Shown here: piece by piece, positions 48,966 through 57,052 of the stretch | Layout: each line of letters begins with the position of its first letter | Numbering within the stretch: the first letter of the stretch is position 1 | Origin: Gemmatimonadetes bacterium 2013_60CM_65_52 | GTDB taxonomy: Bacteria; Gemmatimonadota; Gemmatimonadetes; Gemmatimonadales; Gemmatimonadaceae | Length of the DNA stretch: 64,000 nucleotides | Reading direction: 5' to 3' | NCBI GenBank assembly: GCA_002215645.1 | Contig: NGFI01000004.1 | Coordinates: 553,244-617,243, forward strand | Notes under the pieces: generated by a model | Seen by the model: only the letters and a program-made list of their open reading frames with translations | Database searches by the model: none | What the model was told of the DNA's origin: nothing | Program-made: the position numbers and the translations under genes

Positions 48966-50147
48966 ATGCACCAGCTTCGCTTTCCGGCGCAGCAGTTTCG
49001 CGCCATGCCCGCACCGAGTGGACGAGCTCGAGTGGGGCTTTTTTATTGCCCGGCATCGGCGATCCCATCCGAGCTGATGGACTGGCGGGATGTGAACCCG
49101 CGCGAGGTAAACCCGCGCAGCGCCACGTACAAGGCGATCGTCAGCACGCTCATGGAGGAGCCCGAGCGCTTCCACGAGCGGAATCGCGGCATCACCGTGG
49201 TGGCCAAGGACGTCACGTTCGATGAGAAGCGGCAGGAGGTTGTGATCAGCCTCGCGGACAAGACACAGCACGGTGTGGTTGACGGCTCGCACACGCTACA
49301 CGCGATCTTGGAAGGTCAGAAACTCATGTCAGACGAGCCCTGGCCGGCGCATGTCTTCATCATTGCCAAGACCGGCATCGATCCGGAGCAGATCGCCGAA
49401 GTCGCCGGTGGCCTGAACACGAGCCAGCAGGTCGATCTCAAGAGTCTCGAGAACCTGCGCGAGCACTTCAAGGGATTGCAGGATGCGATCAAAGGTGAGC
49501 CGTACCACGACCAGATCGCGTACAAGATGAACGAGGTAAAGCCGGTAGACGTCCGCGAAATCCTATACTACCTCGCTGTGTTTGACGCGGAGACGTACAA
49601 CGGTAACCGCCATCCCGTCGCGCTCTTTGGACGTAAAGAGGGAATCGTCCGTGAGTTCGCACGCCAGGCCGAGGAGCCGTCCAGAACGGACCCATTCCCG
49701 ATCCTAATCTCCAAGGCGCCGGACATCCTTCGACTCCGTGATCTGATCGAGAAGGCAGCGTTAGCACAGCAGAACGTCGGTCGCTACAAGGCGAGCAAGA
49801 AGACGCGCATCCGCAGCGAGTCGAATCGTGAGAATACGTTGTACTTCCTCAACGAGAAAACGAACGGGAAGATTCCCCTCGGCTGGATCATGCCGATGCT
49901 CGCCGCGTTCCGTGCCAACGTGGTATGGAACAAGCCGAAGGGGACGTTTACCTGGATCGTCCCAATTGAGGAGTTGGTCGACATGTCGATCGAACGCCTC
50001 GTCGGCGGTATCCTTGAGGTTCACGAGCAAGAGAACAGCCGCCCAGAATTTGTAGGTCGTAATTCTATCGCGTGGCGCATGAGCTACACCACGGTCTCGC
50101 AGTCCATTCTCGAGTGGCAGCTCAAGCGCGAGCGCAAGCGATCGTAG
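48966..50147 (+). CDS. AIPR-family protein (abortive infection phage resistance)
   Basis: 393 residues from ATG 48966 with GGAG upstream. The AIPR pattern is visible in FHERNRGITVVAKDV (residues 69-83) and VVDGSHTLHAI (104-114), the equivalent of the family's N-G-x-Q-T loop; the rest is alpha/beta. AIPR proteins were named from an abortive-infection protein and recur in phage-defence islands, but their activity is not settled. The AIPR assignment is mine from motif pattern, without a search. Confidence 0.7.
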   Translation: MHQLRFPAQQFRAMPAPSGRARVGLFYCPASAIPSELMDWRDVNPREVNPRSATYKAIVSTLMEEPERFHERNRGITVVAKDVTFDEKRQEVVISLADKTQHGVVDGSHTLHAILEGQKLMSDEPWPAHVFIIAKTGIDPEQIAEVAGGLNTSQQVDLKSLENLREHFKGLQDAIKGEPYHDQIAYKMNEVKPVDVREILYYLAVFDAETYNGNRHPVALFGRKEGIVREFARQAEEPSRTDPFPILISKAPDILRLRDLIEKAALAQQNVGRYKASKKTRIRSESNRENTLYFLNEKTNGKIPLGWIMPMLAAFRANVVWNKPKGTFTWIVPIEELVDMSIERLVGGILEVHEQENSRPEFVGRNSIAWRMSYTTVSQSILEWQLKRERKRS

Positions 50148-50158
50148 TGTCAGCCCTG

Positions 50159-50189
50159 GCTGGCGTGGCTCTCACGGGGCCACGCCAGC
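50159..50189 (+). terminator. Hairpin after the AIPR gene
   Basis: Eleven-base stem GCTGGCGTGGC / GCCACGCCAGC (50159-50169, 50179-50189) with a nine-base loop, 12 bases beyond the AIPR stop. There is no T-tract, so it may act as a terminator or an mRNA 3'-end stabiliser. Confidence 0.45.
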
Positions 50190-50331
50190 GCTCCAGTGCG
50201 CAGCGTCGACAAATGCGCCCGAATATAGACGAGCGCTGCGGCCAAACACTTCCGGGGGGCGGATGTTCTCCCGTTGGCCATTACCCAATTCGTGAAATGT
50301 ATTCTGCTCAGGCATCTGCCCGATCCCTCCC

Positions 50332-51120
50332 TTGATTGACAACAACCTGACGGATACCGCTTCAGACGAAGTTACGGAGATCGCGGCAATAAGCGCCTTC
50401 GTGGGGACGATGCGGAGCGTAACAGTTCCGCTAGTGGGAAACGCGCAAACTATGCCCCGAAAGTCAAAATTGGGTTCGGGCGTCCTCCTTCAGCGCGGAC
50501 AGGATTTTCTGTTGCTTACCGTGCAACACCTGTTCAGGAGCGATGCTCAGTGGAGTTTCGAAACTGGCATAACTCACAATCGAGAATCGCTAAACATATC
50601 AATTCGCGATCTTCGCGCGCTCAAGAAACGCGACCTGAAATCTGGGGCGATGCAAGAGATTGATCTCGCGTGGGGCTGGCTCCGCCGAACGGACATGGTC
50701 GAAGGGCTGCAGTCGTTGCCAGACCCGAAACCGAAAATGATTCTTCCTGTGTATGACGGTCCGCTCGATACGGCGGTGATGGAAGACGAGCAGTACGGCT
50801 ATGCCGCGAACAACCGAATAAAATGGAATCCGCAAAGTCGTGAACTAATGCGAGAGCCGTCTTTCGAGGTAGGAATGACGCTCCGTAGCCGTCACGAAAG
50901 CGATGGTACGGTCGAGTTTGAACTCGCGCGAGATCATCAAGGCAACGAGTACTACAATGGTGCATCGGGTGCACCAATCGCAGATAGAAGCGGAAGGATT
51001 GTAGCACTTCTCGTCGGTTCGGCGCCGGGTAACGTCATTATCGGCGTCGAGCTGAGTCAATTCAGCGCACTCTTTGACCTGGATCCACCGCAGTCGCCAC
51101 CTTCCGCTAGCGCCGCCTGA
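50332..51120 (+). CDS. Trypsin-like serine protease
   Basis: 262 residues from a TTG start; no ribosome-binding site is obvious and a GTG at 50400 is an alternative. The chymotrypsin-fold triad is readable: His66 in LLTVQHLF, Asp111 in EIDLAW and Ser212 in GASGAP, so the protease should be active. The segment LGSGVLLQRGQDFLLL is the first beta-barrel strand pair. No signal peptide, so intracellular. It lies in the same orientation as the HEPN and AIPR genes. Its 3' end converges on the XRE gene. Confidence 0.78.
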   Translation: MIDNNLTDTASDEVTEIAAISAFVGTMRSVTVPLVGNAQTMPRKSKLGSGVLLQRGQDFLLLTVQHLFRSDAQWSFETGITHNRESLNISIRDLRALKKRDLKSGAMQEIDLAWGWLRRTDMVEGLQSLPDPKPKMILPVYDGPLDTAVMEDEQYGYAANNRIKWNPQSRELMREPSFEVGMTLRSRHESDGTVEFELARDHQGNEYYNGASGAPIADRSGRIVALLVGSAPGNVIIGVELSQFSALFDLDPPQSPPSASAA

Positions 51121-51188
51121 GTCTTGCGATGGACGTCGATGGTTCTTAGCTGAACGGCCGTGTGCATGCGGAACCGTTGGCGATTGAA

Positions 51189-51380
51189 CTACTCGCCAAT
51201 GCTTACGAAGTACGCCAGCGGCTTGTTGTAGATACGCGCAAATTGAAGCGCCTCGATAATGTCAACACGCCGCTCTCCAGATTCGCACTTCGAGACAAAC
51301 GACTGTGGCTTTCTGAGCGCAGCCGCAGCTTCTGTCTGCGTCAGTCCAGACTGTCGGCGCGCCTTCCTAAGACGCTGCAA
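51189..51380 (-). CDS. XRE-type helix-turn-helix protein
   Basis: 63 residues. The Cro/C1 helix-turn-helix is clear: LRKARRQSGLTQTEAAAALRKPQSFVSKCESGERRVDIIEALQFAR. The only listed start is a TTG (51380); the frame continues upstream to a stop at 51411-51413 through AQYIAENISF with no ATG or GTG, so a rare start is possible. The palindrome at 51464-51479 lies just upstream and is its likely operator. Confidence 0.75.
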   Translation of the reverse strand: MQRLRKARRQSGLTQTEAAAALRKPQSFVSKCESGERRVDIIEALQFARIYNKPLAYFVSIGE

Positions 51381-51463
51381 GAAGCTGATATTCTCTGCTA
51401 TGTATTGAGCTCAAGGTTCGGCGCGCCAATAGGTAGGGCAGGACCTTGCGCCGGGAGATCAAG

Positions 51464-51479
51464 TATCCCAAATGGGATA
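51464..51479. promoter_or_regulatory. Palindromic operator TATCCC-N4-GGGATA
   Basis: Perfect inverted repeat TATCCC AAAT GGGATA between the divergent XRE gene (51380) and the small ORF starting at 51498. XRE repressors of toxin-antitoxin and phage-type systems, such as HipB (TATCC-N8-GGATA), bind closely similar sites, so autoregulation by the XRE protein is likely. Spacing here is six bases between TATCC and GGATA. Confidence 0.65.
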
Positions 51480-51497
51480 TCATTTTCTCAATAGCAC

Positions 51498-51710
51498 ATG
51501 CGCAAGCTTAGAGATGGCTGTGACAAGAGCAGGGAGCGCGTGAGCGAGCTACTCTTTTCGCCTGAAGTACTCGCGGCCGCAGAGGCCGTGCGCCTTGAGC
51601 AGAAGGATGAGTATCAGTCCACCAGGCGTGAGCTTCTATACAAGCAGCCGTTGTTCGAAGCGCTTCTGCGCGAAGCGGCTGAATTGAGTCGAAAGCGCGA
51701 GGGCAGATAG
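51498..51710 (+). CDS. Small helical protein of unknown function
   Basis: 70 residues, highly charged, one long helix (VSELLFSPEVLAAAEAVRLEQ, ALLREAAELSRKREGR). It begins 18 bases after the operator, possibly on a leaderless transcript since no ribosome-binding site is seen. A toxin, antitoxin or accessory role is possible, but I recognise no family. Confidence 0.4.
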   Translation: MRKLRDGCDKSRERVSELLFSPEVLAAAEAVRLEQKDEYQSTRRELLYKQPLFEALLREAAELSRKREGR

Positions 51711-51748
51711 GGTTGCACAGCGCCGGATGGCGTTCAATTGAGCAACCC
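51710..51748. terminator. Hairpin between the small ORF and the permease 3' end
   Basis: Arms GGGTTGC (51710-51716) and GCAACCC (51742-51748) around a 25-base loop that can itself fold (CGCC-GGAT-GGCG). It sits between convergent genes and close to the island's right side, so it may be a bidirectional terminator. A 25-base loop makes this tentative. Confidence 0.35.
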
Positions 51749-51761
51749 GCTGCGCGCGCTA

Positions 51762-53462
51762 TCAGCGCTCGACTTCCTCAAGGCGCCGCCGAGCGATGGA
51801 AATGGGAATGACAGTGGTAACGATGCACAACAGCGCTGCCAAACTGAAGCCAACAACCATATCCGTCATGTCTGTCGCAGTTCCGTAGAATTGCGCAGAG
51901 AGATACCCGTACACGGGTCGTGCTTCGAGTATTAACACTCCGGCGATAAGGGAAATCGCCGCGATCATGTACAAGAGTCCCCCGAATGATGTCGGAATTT
52001 GCGCAGCGTTTTCCGTCTCGAACTGCGGAAATAGTGTTCCGAATCCCAACGCGAGACCACAGAGTGCCAGCGTCATCAGCGCAATTGTCATGATCGAAAC
52101 CGCGAACATGAAATCGCTCACCTGAAGGAGCACGTTCGTCACGCCGATAATCCCGAGCGCCAAGATCAATAGGGGTAGAGTCCCAACCCAATACTTGGCC
52201 CAAAGCAAGTCAGGCACCGGCATAGGGCTGGACTTGAGCAGCCAAAGGGTCCGTCCCTCAAGGGAAACGCTCGGGAAAACGAACCGCGCGGCGATCGATG
52301 CGAGCACGAAGCCCGCCAATAACATGTTGGCGAACGGGACCGTATTTCGGAGAAAGAACGTGACGCCCTCGCCGCGCAGCGGCAGATACTTGATGTTGAA
52401 CACGTACACGATGACGAGCACGGCGAGCAGGATGAGCTGCGACCACTGCGTCGTGTCCCGAAAGAAGAGGCGAAGCTCCTTGAGGATCAGCTCCCGGCGA
52501 AGCACGCCCAATGGCGCCAACAACCGGTAGGCCGCGCGCCCCATCCGCGAGCTCCTCGCCCAGCGCTGCGCGCTCTCCTGCGCCTTGCTGAATCCATCCA
52601 GGTACAGCGCGCGATGCACGAGCGCACCGAGGACGAACGCGGCCGCGGCCGTGCTCCAGAGCAGGTAGATCGGCAGATAGTCCGGCCGGTTGTCGAGCCA
52701 GCCGAGCACCGCGCGCTGCACCCACTCGCTTGGCATGAACGGCGACGTCGGCGTCCGCAGCACCGTCACGAAGTCCACGAGCGAACGAAATCCTTCAGGG
52801 CGGGCGAGACGCTCGGGCCGCACGACGCGAAAGAGCAACACGATGCCGCCCGCGGCCAGCACCGCGATGACGCTCAGAATGTCGCGCGTGCGTCGCGCCG
52901 GAAACACGTTCACGAGGATGAGCGTGATCGCGCTGCCGATGACCGCCGGCACCAGGAGAAACGGCAGAAACACGGTGGCGACGAGCACGGGAAACGCGAA
53001 TCCGCCGTGATATGCCACGCCGAACGCGGCAAACATCGGCACCGACATGAGCACCACCATCCAGCTCGATGCCACCGCCGTCTCGAGCAGTTTCGCGGCG
53101 TACAGCGTCAGCCAATCCACTGGCCCGGCGACGAGCAGGTCCAGATCGCGCGCGAGAAAGAAGCTCGACAGCGCGGTGATGATGTTCGAGAGCAGCAGGA
53201 TCGAGAAAAACCCGATGAGAATGACGCCAAGCAGCTTGCCCGCCAGAAATGGACCGAGGTCGGGCACGTTGCGGAAATACACGAGCAACCGGTAGAGCAC
53301 GGCGTAGATGAATGCCCAGAAGCCGAAACCGATGATGCCCAGAATCGTGAAACGCGCCCCGCGTCCACGCTGACCGGCCAGCGTGCGCGCGCGCGCCGTG
53401 AGCCACTTCGGTAGCAGGACGAAACCGAGCGACGGATCGGGACGCGACTCGGCGTCAGGCAT
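51762..53462 (-). CDS. ABC-2 type permease, chimeric 3' end
   Basis: 566 residues from ATG 53462, overlapping the ATPase stop by eight bases. About a dozen membrane segments. Residues from the RNTVPFANMLLAGF segment to the C-terminus correspond to the detached copy at 46937-47542, but with synonymous changes throughout and lower GC; bases before about 52345 differ in composition from bases after. The upstream part matches neighbouring genes. The protein is intact. It works with the adjacent ATPase; substrate unknown. Confidence 0.85.
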   Translation of the reverse strand: MPDAESRPDPSLGFVLLPKWLTARARTLAGQRGRGARFTILGIIGFGFWAFIYAVLYRLLVYFRNVPDLGPFLAGKLLGVILIGFFSILLLSNIITALSSFFLARDLDLLVAGPVDWLTLYAAKLLETAVASSWMVVLMSVPMFAAFGVAYHGGFAFPVLVATVFLPFLLVPAVIGSAITLILVNVFPARRTRDILSVIAVLAAGGIVLLFRVVRPERLARPEGFRSLVDFVTVLRTPTSPFMPSEWVQRAVLGWLDNRPDYLPIYLLWSTAAAAFVLGALVHRALYLDGFSKAQESAQRWARSSRMGRAAYRLLAPLGVLRRELILKELRLFFRDTTQWSQLILLAVLVIVYVFNIKYLPLRGEGVTFFLRNTVPFANMLLAGFVLASIAARFVFPSVSLEGRTLWLLKSSPMPVPDLLWAKYWVGTLPLLILALGIIGVTNVLLQVSDFMFAVSIMTIALMTLALCGLALGFGTLFPQFETENAAQIPTSFGGLLYMIAAISLIAGVLILEARPVYGYLSAQFYGTATDMTDMVVGFSLAALLCIVTTVIPISIARRRLEEVER

Positions 53463-54213
53463 CCAGAACCTCGACCAGCTCGCGCGCGGCGTTCTCGCCA
53501 GTGAGTCGCAGGAAGATCTGCTCGAGTCCCTCCGTGCCGTGCTCTGCGGTTTCGCGAAGCTCCGGGATCGTGCCGGCCGCGCGAATGCGCCCCTTCGCAA
53601 TGATGGCGACGCGATCGCACAGACTCTCCGCCACCTCGAGCGTATGCGTGGACATCATGATCGTGTGACCGCGCCGCGTGTACTCGCGGAAAAGGTCCTT
53701 CAGAATGCGGGCCGCCTTCGGATCCAGACCGACCATGGGCTCGTCCACCACGATCACTTCGGGTCGGTGCACGAAGGCACTCGAGATGATGAGCTTCTGC
53801 CGCATCCCGTGGCTGTAGCTCTCCACCAGCTCGTCGCGCCAATCCTCGAGGTCGAACAGAGCCATCAATTCCCGCGCGCGATGCTCCACCTCGTCGCCCT
53901 GCTGCTCGTACAGCCCCGCTACGAACCGGAGAAACTCGGCGCCGGTGAGCTTCTCATATATGAATGGCCGGTCCGGAATGAATCCGAGCCGCATCTTTGC
54001 TCCGATCGGATCGGTGGCCAGGTCCACGCCCGCAATGGAGATGCTCCCGGCCGTTGGCTTGAGGATGCCCGCGATCATTCGCAGCGTCGTCGTCTTGCCG
54101 GCGCCGTTCGGCCCGAGGAAGCCGAACAGCTGGCCGCGCGGCACCTCGAGGTCGATGGAGTCGACCGCCGTGAACGTGCCGTATCGCTTGGTGAGGCTCC
54201 GCAGGTTGATCAT
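53455..54213 (-). CDS. ABC transporter ATP-binding protein
   Basis: 252 residues from ATG 54213 (MINLRSLTKRYGTF); the frame runs further upstream without ABC features. Walker A GPNGAGKTTT, Q-loop region, signature SYSHGMRQK (a variant of LSGGQ common in ABC-2 exporters), Walker B VIVVDEP and switch STHTLE are all visible. Powers the ABC-2 permease encoded just downstream. It follows the transglutaminase gene by five bases. Confidence 0.93.
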   Translation of the reverse strand: MINLRSLTKRYGTFTAVDSIDLEVPRGQLFGFLGPNGAGKTTTLRMIAGILKPTAGSISIAGVDLATDPIGAKMRLGFIPDRPFIYEKLTGAEFLRFVAGLYEQQGDEVEHRARELMALFDLEDWRDELVESYSHGMRQKLIISSAFVHRPEVIVVDEPMVGLDPKAARILKDLFREYTRRGHTIMMSTHTLEVAESLCDRVAIIAKGRIRAAGTIPELRETAEHGTEGLEQIFLRLTGENAARELVEVLDA

Positions 54214-54218
54214 CGGTG

Positions 54219-55781
54219 TCAGCGTGAAGACAAAACGGTGATGTGCAAGGCACCCATGAGTCGCACCAGCTCGACCTGCTTGTTCAGCCCGCCGACCACG
54301 AAGCGAATGTGAGACGCATCGGCCGGGAATTGTCCGAACGTCGGATCGACGGCCACCCATCGCTCGAGCCAGATCTCGGGCCACGCGTGGTAGTAGAACT
54401 TGCCCTCCACATACGCGAGGCCCGCGGCGACGCGCGCTGGAATGCCCGCGGCACGAGCCAACGCCACGAACAACTGTGAATGCTCGTTGCAGTCACCCAC
54501 GCGTGATCGCAGCGTACCCACGGCGCTCGGCACGCCGACCGTGACTCGCTTTGCGAGGGAGTCGTAGAGCCAGGTATTGATGCGTTGCGCAACGACACGT
54601 GGATCCGTGTCTGTTCCTCGAAGACGTGTCGCCAGCGCGACGATGGAGGGATCATTCACTTCCAGGAGCGGCTCCGCGTCGAGATAGACGCTCATCACCG
54701 TGGCGCGTGCGCCGTTCGGAAGCACGTATGCCGCCTTGAGCGACGACGGCTCCTCGCGCGTGACCGTCAGCGTGTCGCCTCGCAGGCGCTGGCGATATCC
54801 CTTGACGTCGAATCCCGCGAGATCCACGCCGTCGAGGCGCATGACGAGCTGCTGAAGATTTTCGCGCAACGTCTTATTTGCGCTGAGCGCAGTCGTCTCG
54901 TAGATGTCGCGGTCCGCAGACACCGCGGTGCCGCGCCGCAGTGCATCGGTTTTCCAGTTCTCGAAGGCCACCTCGTACGGCCGGCGCTCGAGCGTGAGAC
55001 CGAGAACCTGTGTCGCCCGGACGACGCGTCCCTGCTCGTCCACCCACCCGGAAAACCCGGCGGACGCGTTCCCCTCGGAGCCGAGCTTCCACGCGCGTAC
55101 CGTGTCCGGCAGGGCGCCGCGCCATCGCGAAGACGCGGCATCGAACACGCTGCTGTCCTGCACCACGAAGATGCTTTCCGCTTCGACGCGCACGCGTGCG
55201 TCCTTCGTGCTCATACTCGCAAGATCGAATACGGGAAGCGTGTACGTCTTTCCAACCTTCGGCCGCTCACCCAGAGCCACCGCGAGCGGAACGAGCGTCG
55301 GCAGCAGCATCGGGCCTGACAGATGTACGCGTTGCGTATCCGGCGCCACGCCGCCTGTGCCGCCGATCGCCAGCAGCAGCAGTGTGTCGCCGAGCACCTT
55401 TCCGGACGCTCTCAGCGGAGAGAGATCCGCGTCGACGTCGGCGGTAAAGCTCGTGACGCGCAGCGCGCGGGTGAGGTGCACGGCGATTCGCGCGCTCGCG
55501 CGATGGATCTTCCCTGCCACCGGCAGGTCGGCGACGAGGTAGTCCTGAATGTTGATGGTTGAGCCGGCCGTATCGATCGTCGTGGACGCGAAGCCGATCT
55601 GCTCGCCTTTCTGGAGAACGGCGTAAAATGTCGCGCCGGGCGTAACGCGAAGACCCGCCTCGGCCAGTTGCTCGGTATGTGGCCGGAAGAGTTCGCGCTG
55701 AAGGAGGACGCCAAGTCCGCCGAGCCAGAACACCAGGATGCCGACGGCCCACAGGATGCGCCGGTCCGGGAGGCGCGTCAC
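54219..55781 (-). CDS. Exported transglutaminase-like protein
   Basis: 520 residues. One N-terminal membrane segment (ILWAVGILVFWLGGLGVLL) anchors a large periplasmic part. The transglutaminase/protease-like triad is Cys431 (GDCNEHSQLF), His465 (YYHAWPEIW) and Asp479 (VAVDPTFGQFPAD), all intact. The 300-residue N-terminal region is beta-rich without a known domain. It sits directly upstream of an ABC-2 transporter and downstream of a TPR gene. Confidence 0.87.
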   Translation of the reverse strand: MTRLPDRRILWAVGILVFWLGGLGVLLQRELFRPHTEQLAEAGLRVTPGATFYAVLQKGEQIGFASTTIDTAGSTINIQDYLVADLPVAGKIHRASARIAVHLTRALRVTSFTADVDADLSPLRASGKVLGDTLLLLAIGGTGGVAPDTQRVHLSGPMLLPTLVPLAVALGERPKVGKTYTLPVFDLASMSTKDARVRVEAESIFVVQDSSVFDAASSRWRGALPDTVRAWKLGSEGNASAGFSGWVDEQGRVVRATQVLGLTLERRPYEVAFENWKTDALRRGTAVSADRDIYETTALSANKTLRENLQQLVMRLDGVDLAGFDVKGYRQRLRGDTLTVTREEPSSLKAAYVLPNGARATVMSVYLDAEPLLEVNDPSIVALATRLRGTDTDPRVVAQRINTWLYDSLAKRVTVGVPSAVGTLRSRVGDCNEHSQLFVALARAAGIPARVAAGLAYVEGKFYYHAWPEIWLERWVAVDPTFGQFPADASHIRFVVGGLNKQVELVRLMGALHITVLSSR

Positions 55782-55785
55782 CCGA

Positions 55786-56535
55786 TCACCGCTGGTGCAA
55801 TTCGCGCGAGCGGCGATGCGCCGCGGCCGCCTCCGTCGGGCGCCCCAGCCGATCCAGCACGATGCCCATGCCCTTCAGGGCGCGGACGTTCGACGGCTGC
55901 AACTGCACGGCGGCTTCAAATGCCGCGAGCGCCGCCGGCAAATCGTCGATGTGATTGTACGCCTCGCCGAGATAGTATTGCGCGTCGGCGCGCTCGGGGG
56001 CGGCGGCCACGGCGGCGAGCAGCGGTTCGATGGCCTCCCGCCAGCGAGCACGCTTGGAAAACAGCGTGCCGAGCTGGATCTGTACGTCTGCACTTTGCGG
56101 CTCCGTTCGCGCGGCGTGCCGCAGCGCCTCCTCCGCGTCGTCGAATCGGCCGCGCGAGGCCAGCAGCGTGGCACGTGCACAGAGGAGCTGCACGTCGTCG
56201 GGCGCCGTATCGAGCGCCCGACCGAGCTCGGCCAGGGCGCCCTCCGGATCGCCGCGCCGCTCGAGCAGCGCGGCGAGAAGGGATCGTGCCCTGGTATCCG
56301 CGGGATCTTTCGCGAGCAGGCCGCGAAGGCGCGCGAGGGCGGCGCCGGATTCACCGCGCGCGGCCATCTCGGTCGCTTCGTCGACAGCGTCCTCGGTGTG
56401 CTCCGGCGCCCGATCGTCTGCCGCCGACAGCGGCAGCTCGAGCTCGCCATGCGACTCGTCATGCTGCACCGGGCCGGCGCCGCTCGTTCGCTCGTTGCGA
56501 TTCTCCGAATTCAGCTGCGACATGCTGCGGCTCAT
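55786..56535 (-). CDS. TPR-repeat protein
   Basis: 249 residues. A Ser/Asp/Glu-rich N-terminus is followed by at least four TPRs (ALARLRGLLAKDPADTRARSLLAAL, ALAELGRALDTAPDDVQLLCARATLL, QYYLGEAYNHIDDLPAALAAFEAAVQLQPSN). No signal peptide. AGAAGGAG lies directly before the first ATG and 12 bases before the second (MSQLNSEN), so the exact start is uncertain. First gene of the transglutaminase/ABC operon. Confidence 0.75.
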   Translation of the reverse strand: MSRSMSQLNSENRNERTSGAGPVQHDESHGELELPLSAADDRAPEHTEDAVDEATEMAARGESGAALARLRGLLAKDPADTRARSLLAALLERRGDPEGALAELGRALDTAPDDVQLLCARATLLASRGRFDDAEEALRHAARTEPQSADVQIQLGTLFSKRARWREAIEPLLAAVAAAPERADAQYYLGEAYNHIDDLPAALAAFEAAVQLQPSNVRALKGMGIVLDRLGRPTEAAAAHRRSRELHQR

Positions 56536-56551
56536 CTCCTTCTAGCGTGGC

Positions 56552-56887
56552 TCAAGCGAGGGCCAACGTCGTCTCGGAATTGATCCAGTCCAGATACTTC
56601 GGGTTGCCGGCAGTCACCGGCAACGCCAGCAATTCCGGCACCTTGTACGGATGCAGCTCCTCGAACGCGATCTGCAACGTCTCCAGCCGTGCCGAGCGCG
56701 TCTTGAGGAGTACGATCGCCTCCTGTTCGTCCGCGATCTTTCCCTGCCACCGGTAGAGCGAGCGTCCACCGGGCATCACGGTTCCGCATGCAACGAGCCG
56801 GCGCTCCAGGAGGGCTCGCACCAGCTTTACCGCTTCGTCCGTGGAAGAGAGCGTCGTCATCACGACGATGGCATCGGAGTGGGGCAT
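56552..56887 (-). CDS. cutA: Divalent-cation tolerance protein CutA
   Basis: 111 residues from ATG 56887 (MPHSDAIVVMTT); a longer frame to 56923 is less typical. CutA landmarks: LLERRLVACGTVMPG, LYRWQGKIADEQEAIVLLKT and EELHPYKVPELLALPV. Forms a trimer; role in metal tolerance is from the family. It is divergent from uvrA. Confidence 0.93.
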   Translation of the reverse strand: MPHSDAIVVMTTLSSTDEAVKLVRALLERRLVACGTVMPGGRSLYRWQGKIADEQEAIVLLKTRSARLETLQIAFEELHPYKVPELLALPVTAGNPKYLDWINSETTLALA

Positions 56888-57052
56888 GTCCAAGTCGGAG
56901 CGTGAGGGGAGGCATCCGGGCACGACGAGATCGCGGCCGGTAATCTAATGCACGCGGACCGCCGGCATCCCGCTGCGCCATGCGGGCAAGCACGCACTCA
57001 CTCCAACCCGCGTCTTGTCTCACCACGGTCCGGAAGCGACTTTTCCCTGGTT

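Larger units (their letters stand above)
47545..52345. mobile_element. Putative acquired island inside the permease gene (borders approximate)
   Basis: Runs from the break in the detached permease end (about 47545) to the point where the complete permease turns from AT-richer to host-like composition (about 52345). It carries a HEPN-motif/zinc-ribbon protein, AIPR protein, protease, XRE repressor and a small ORF. In a matched comparison, bases 47041-47100 have 39 of 60 G or C and bases 51841-51900 have 29 of 60. No integrase, transposase or tRNA is present, so the mechanism is open. The interpretation is inference. Confidence 0.55.

Noticed and set aside
51189-51710. Two-gene toxin-antitoxin pair
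   Set aside because: The XRE gene and the small ORF are divergent, and the small ORF has no recognised toxin motif; the operator evidence supports only a repressor switch.
47500-52400. Prophage
   Set aside because: No integrase, capsid, terminase or lysis gene is present between the permease copies.
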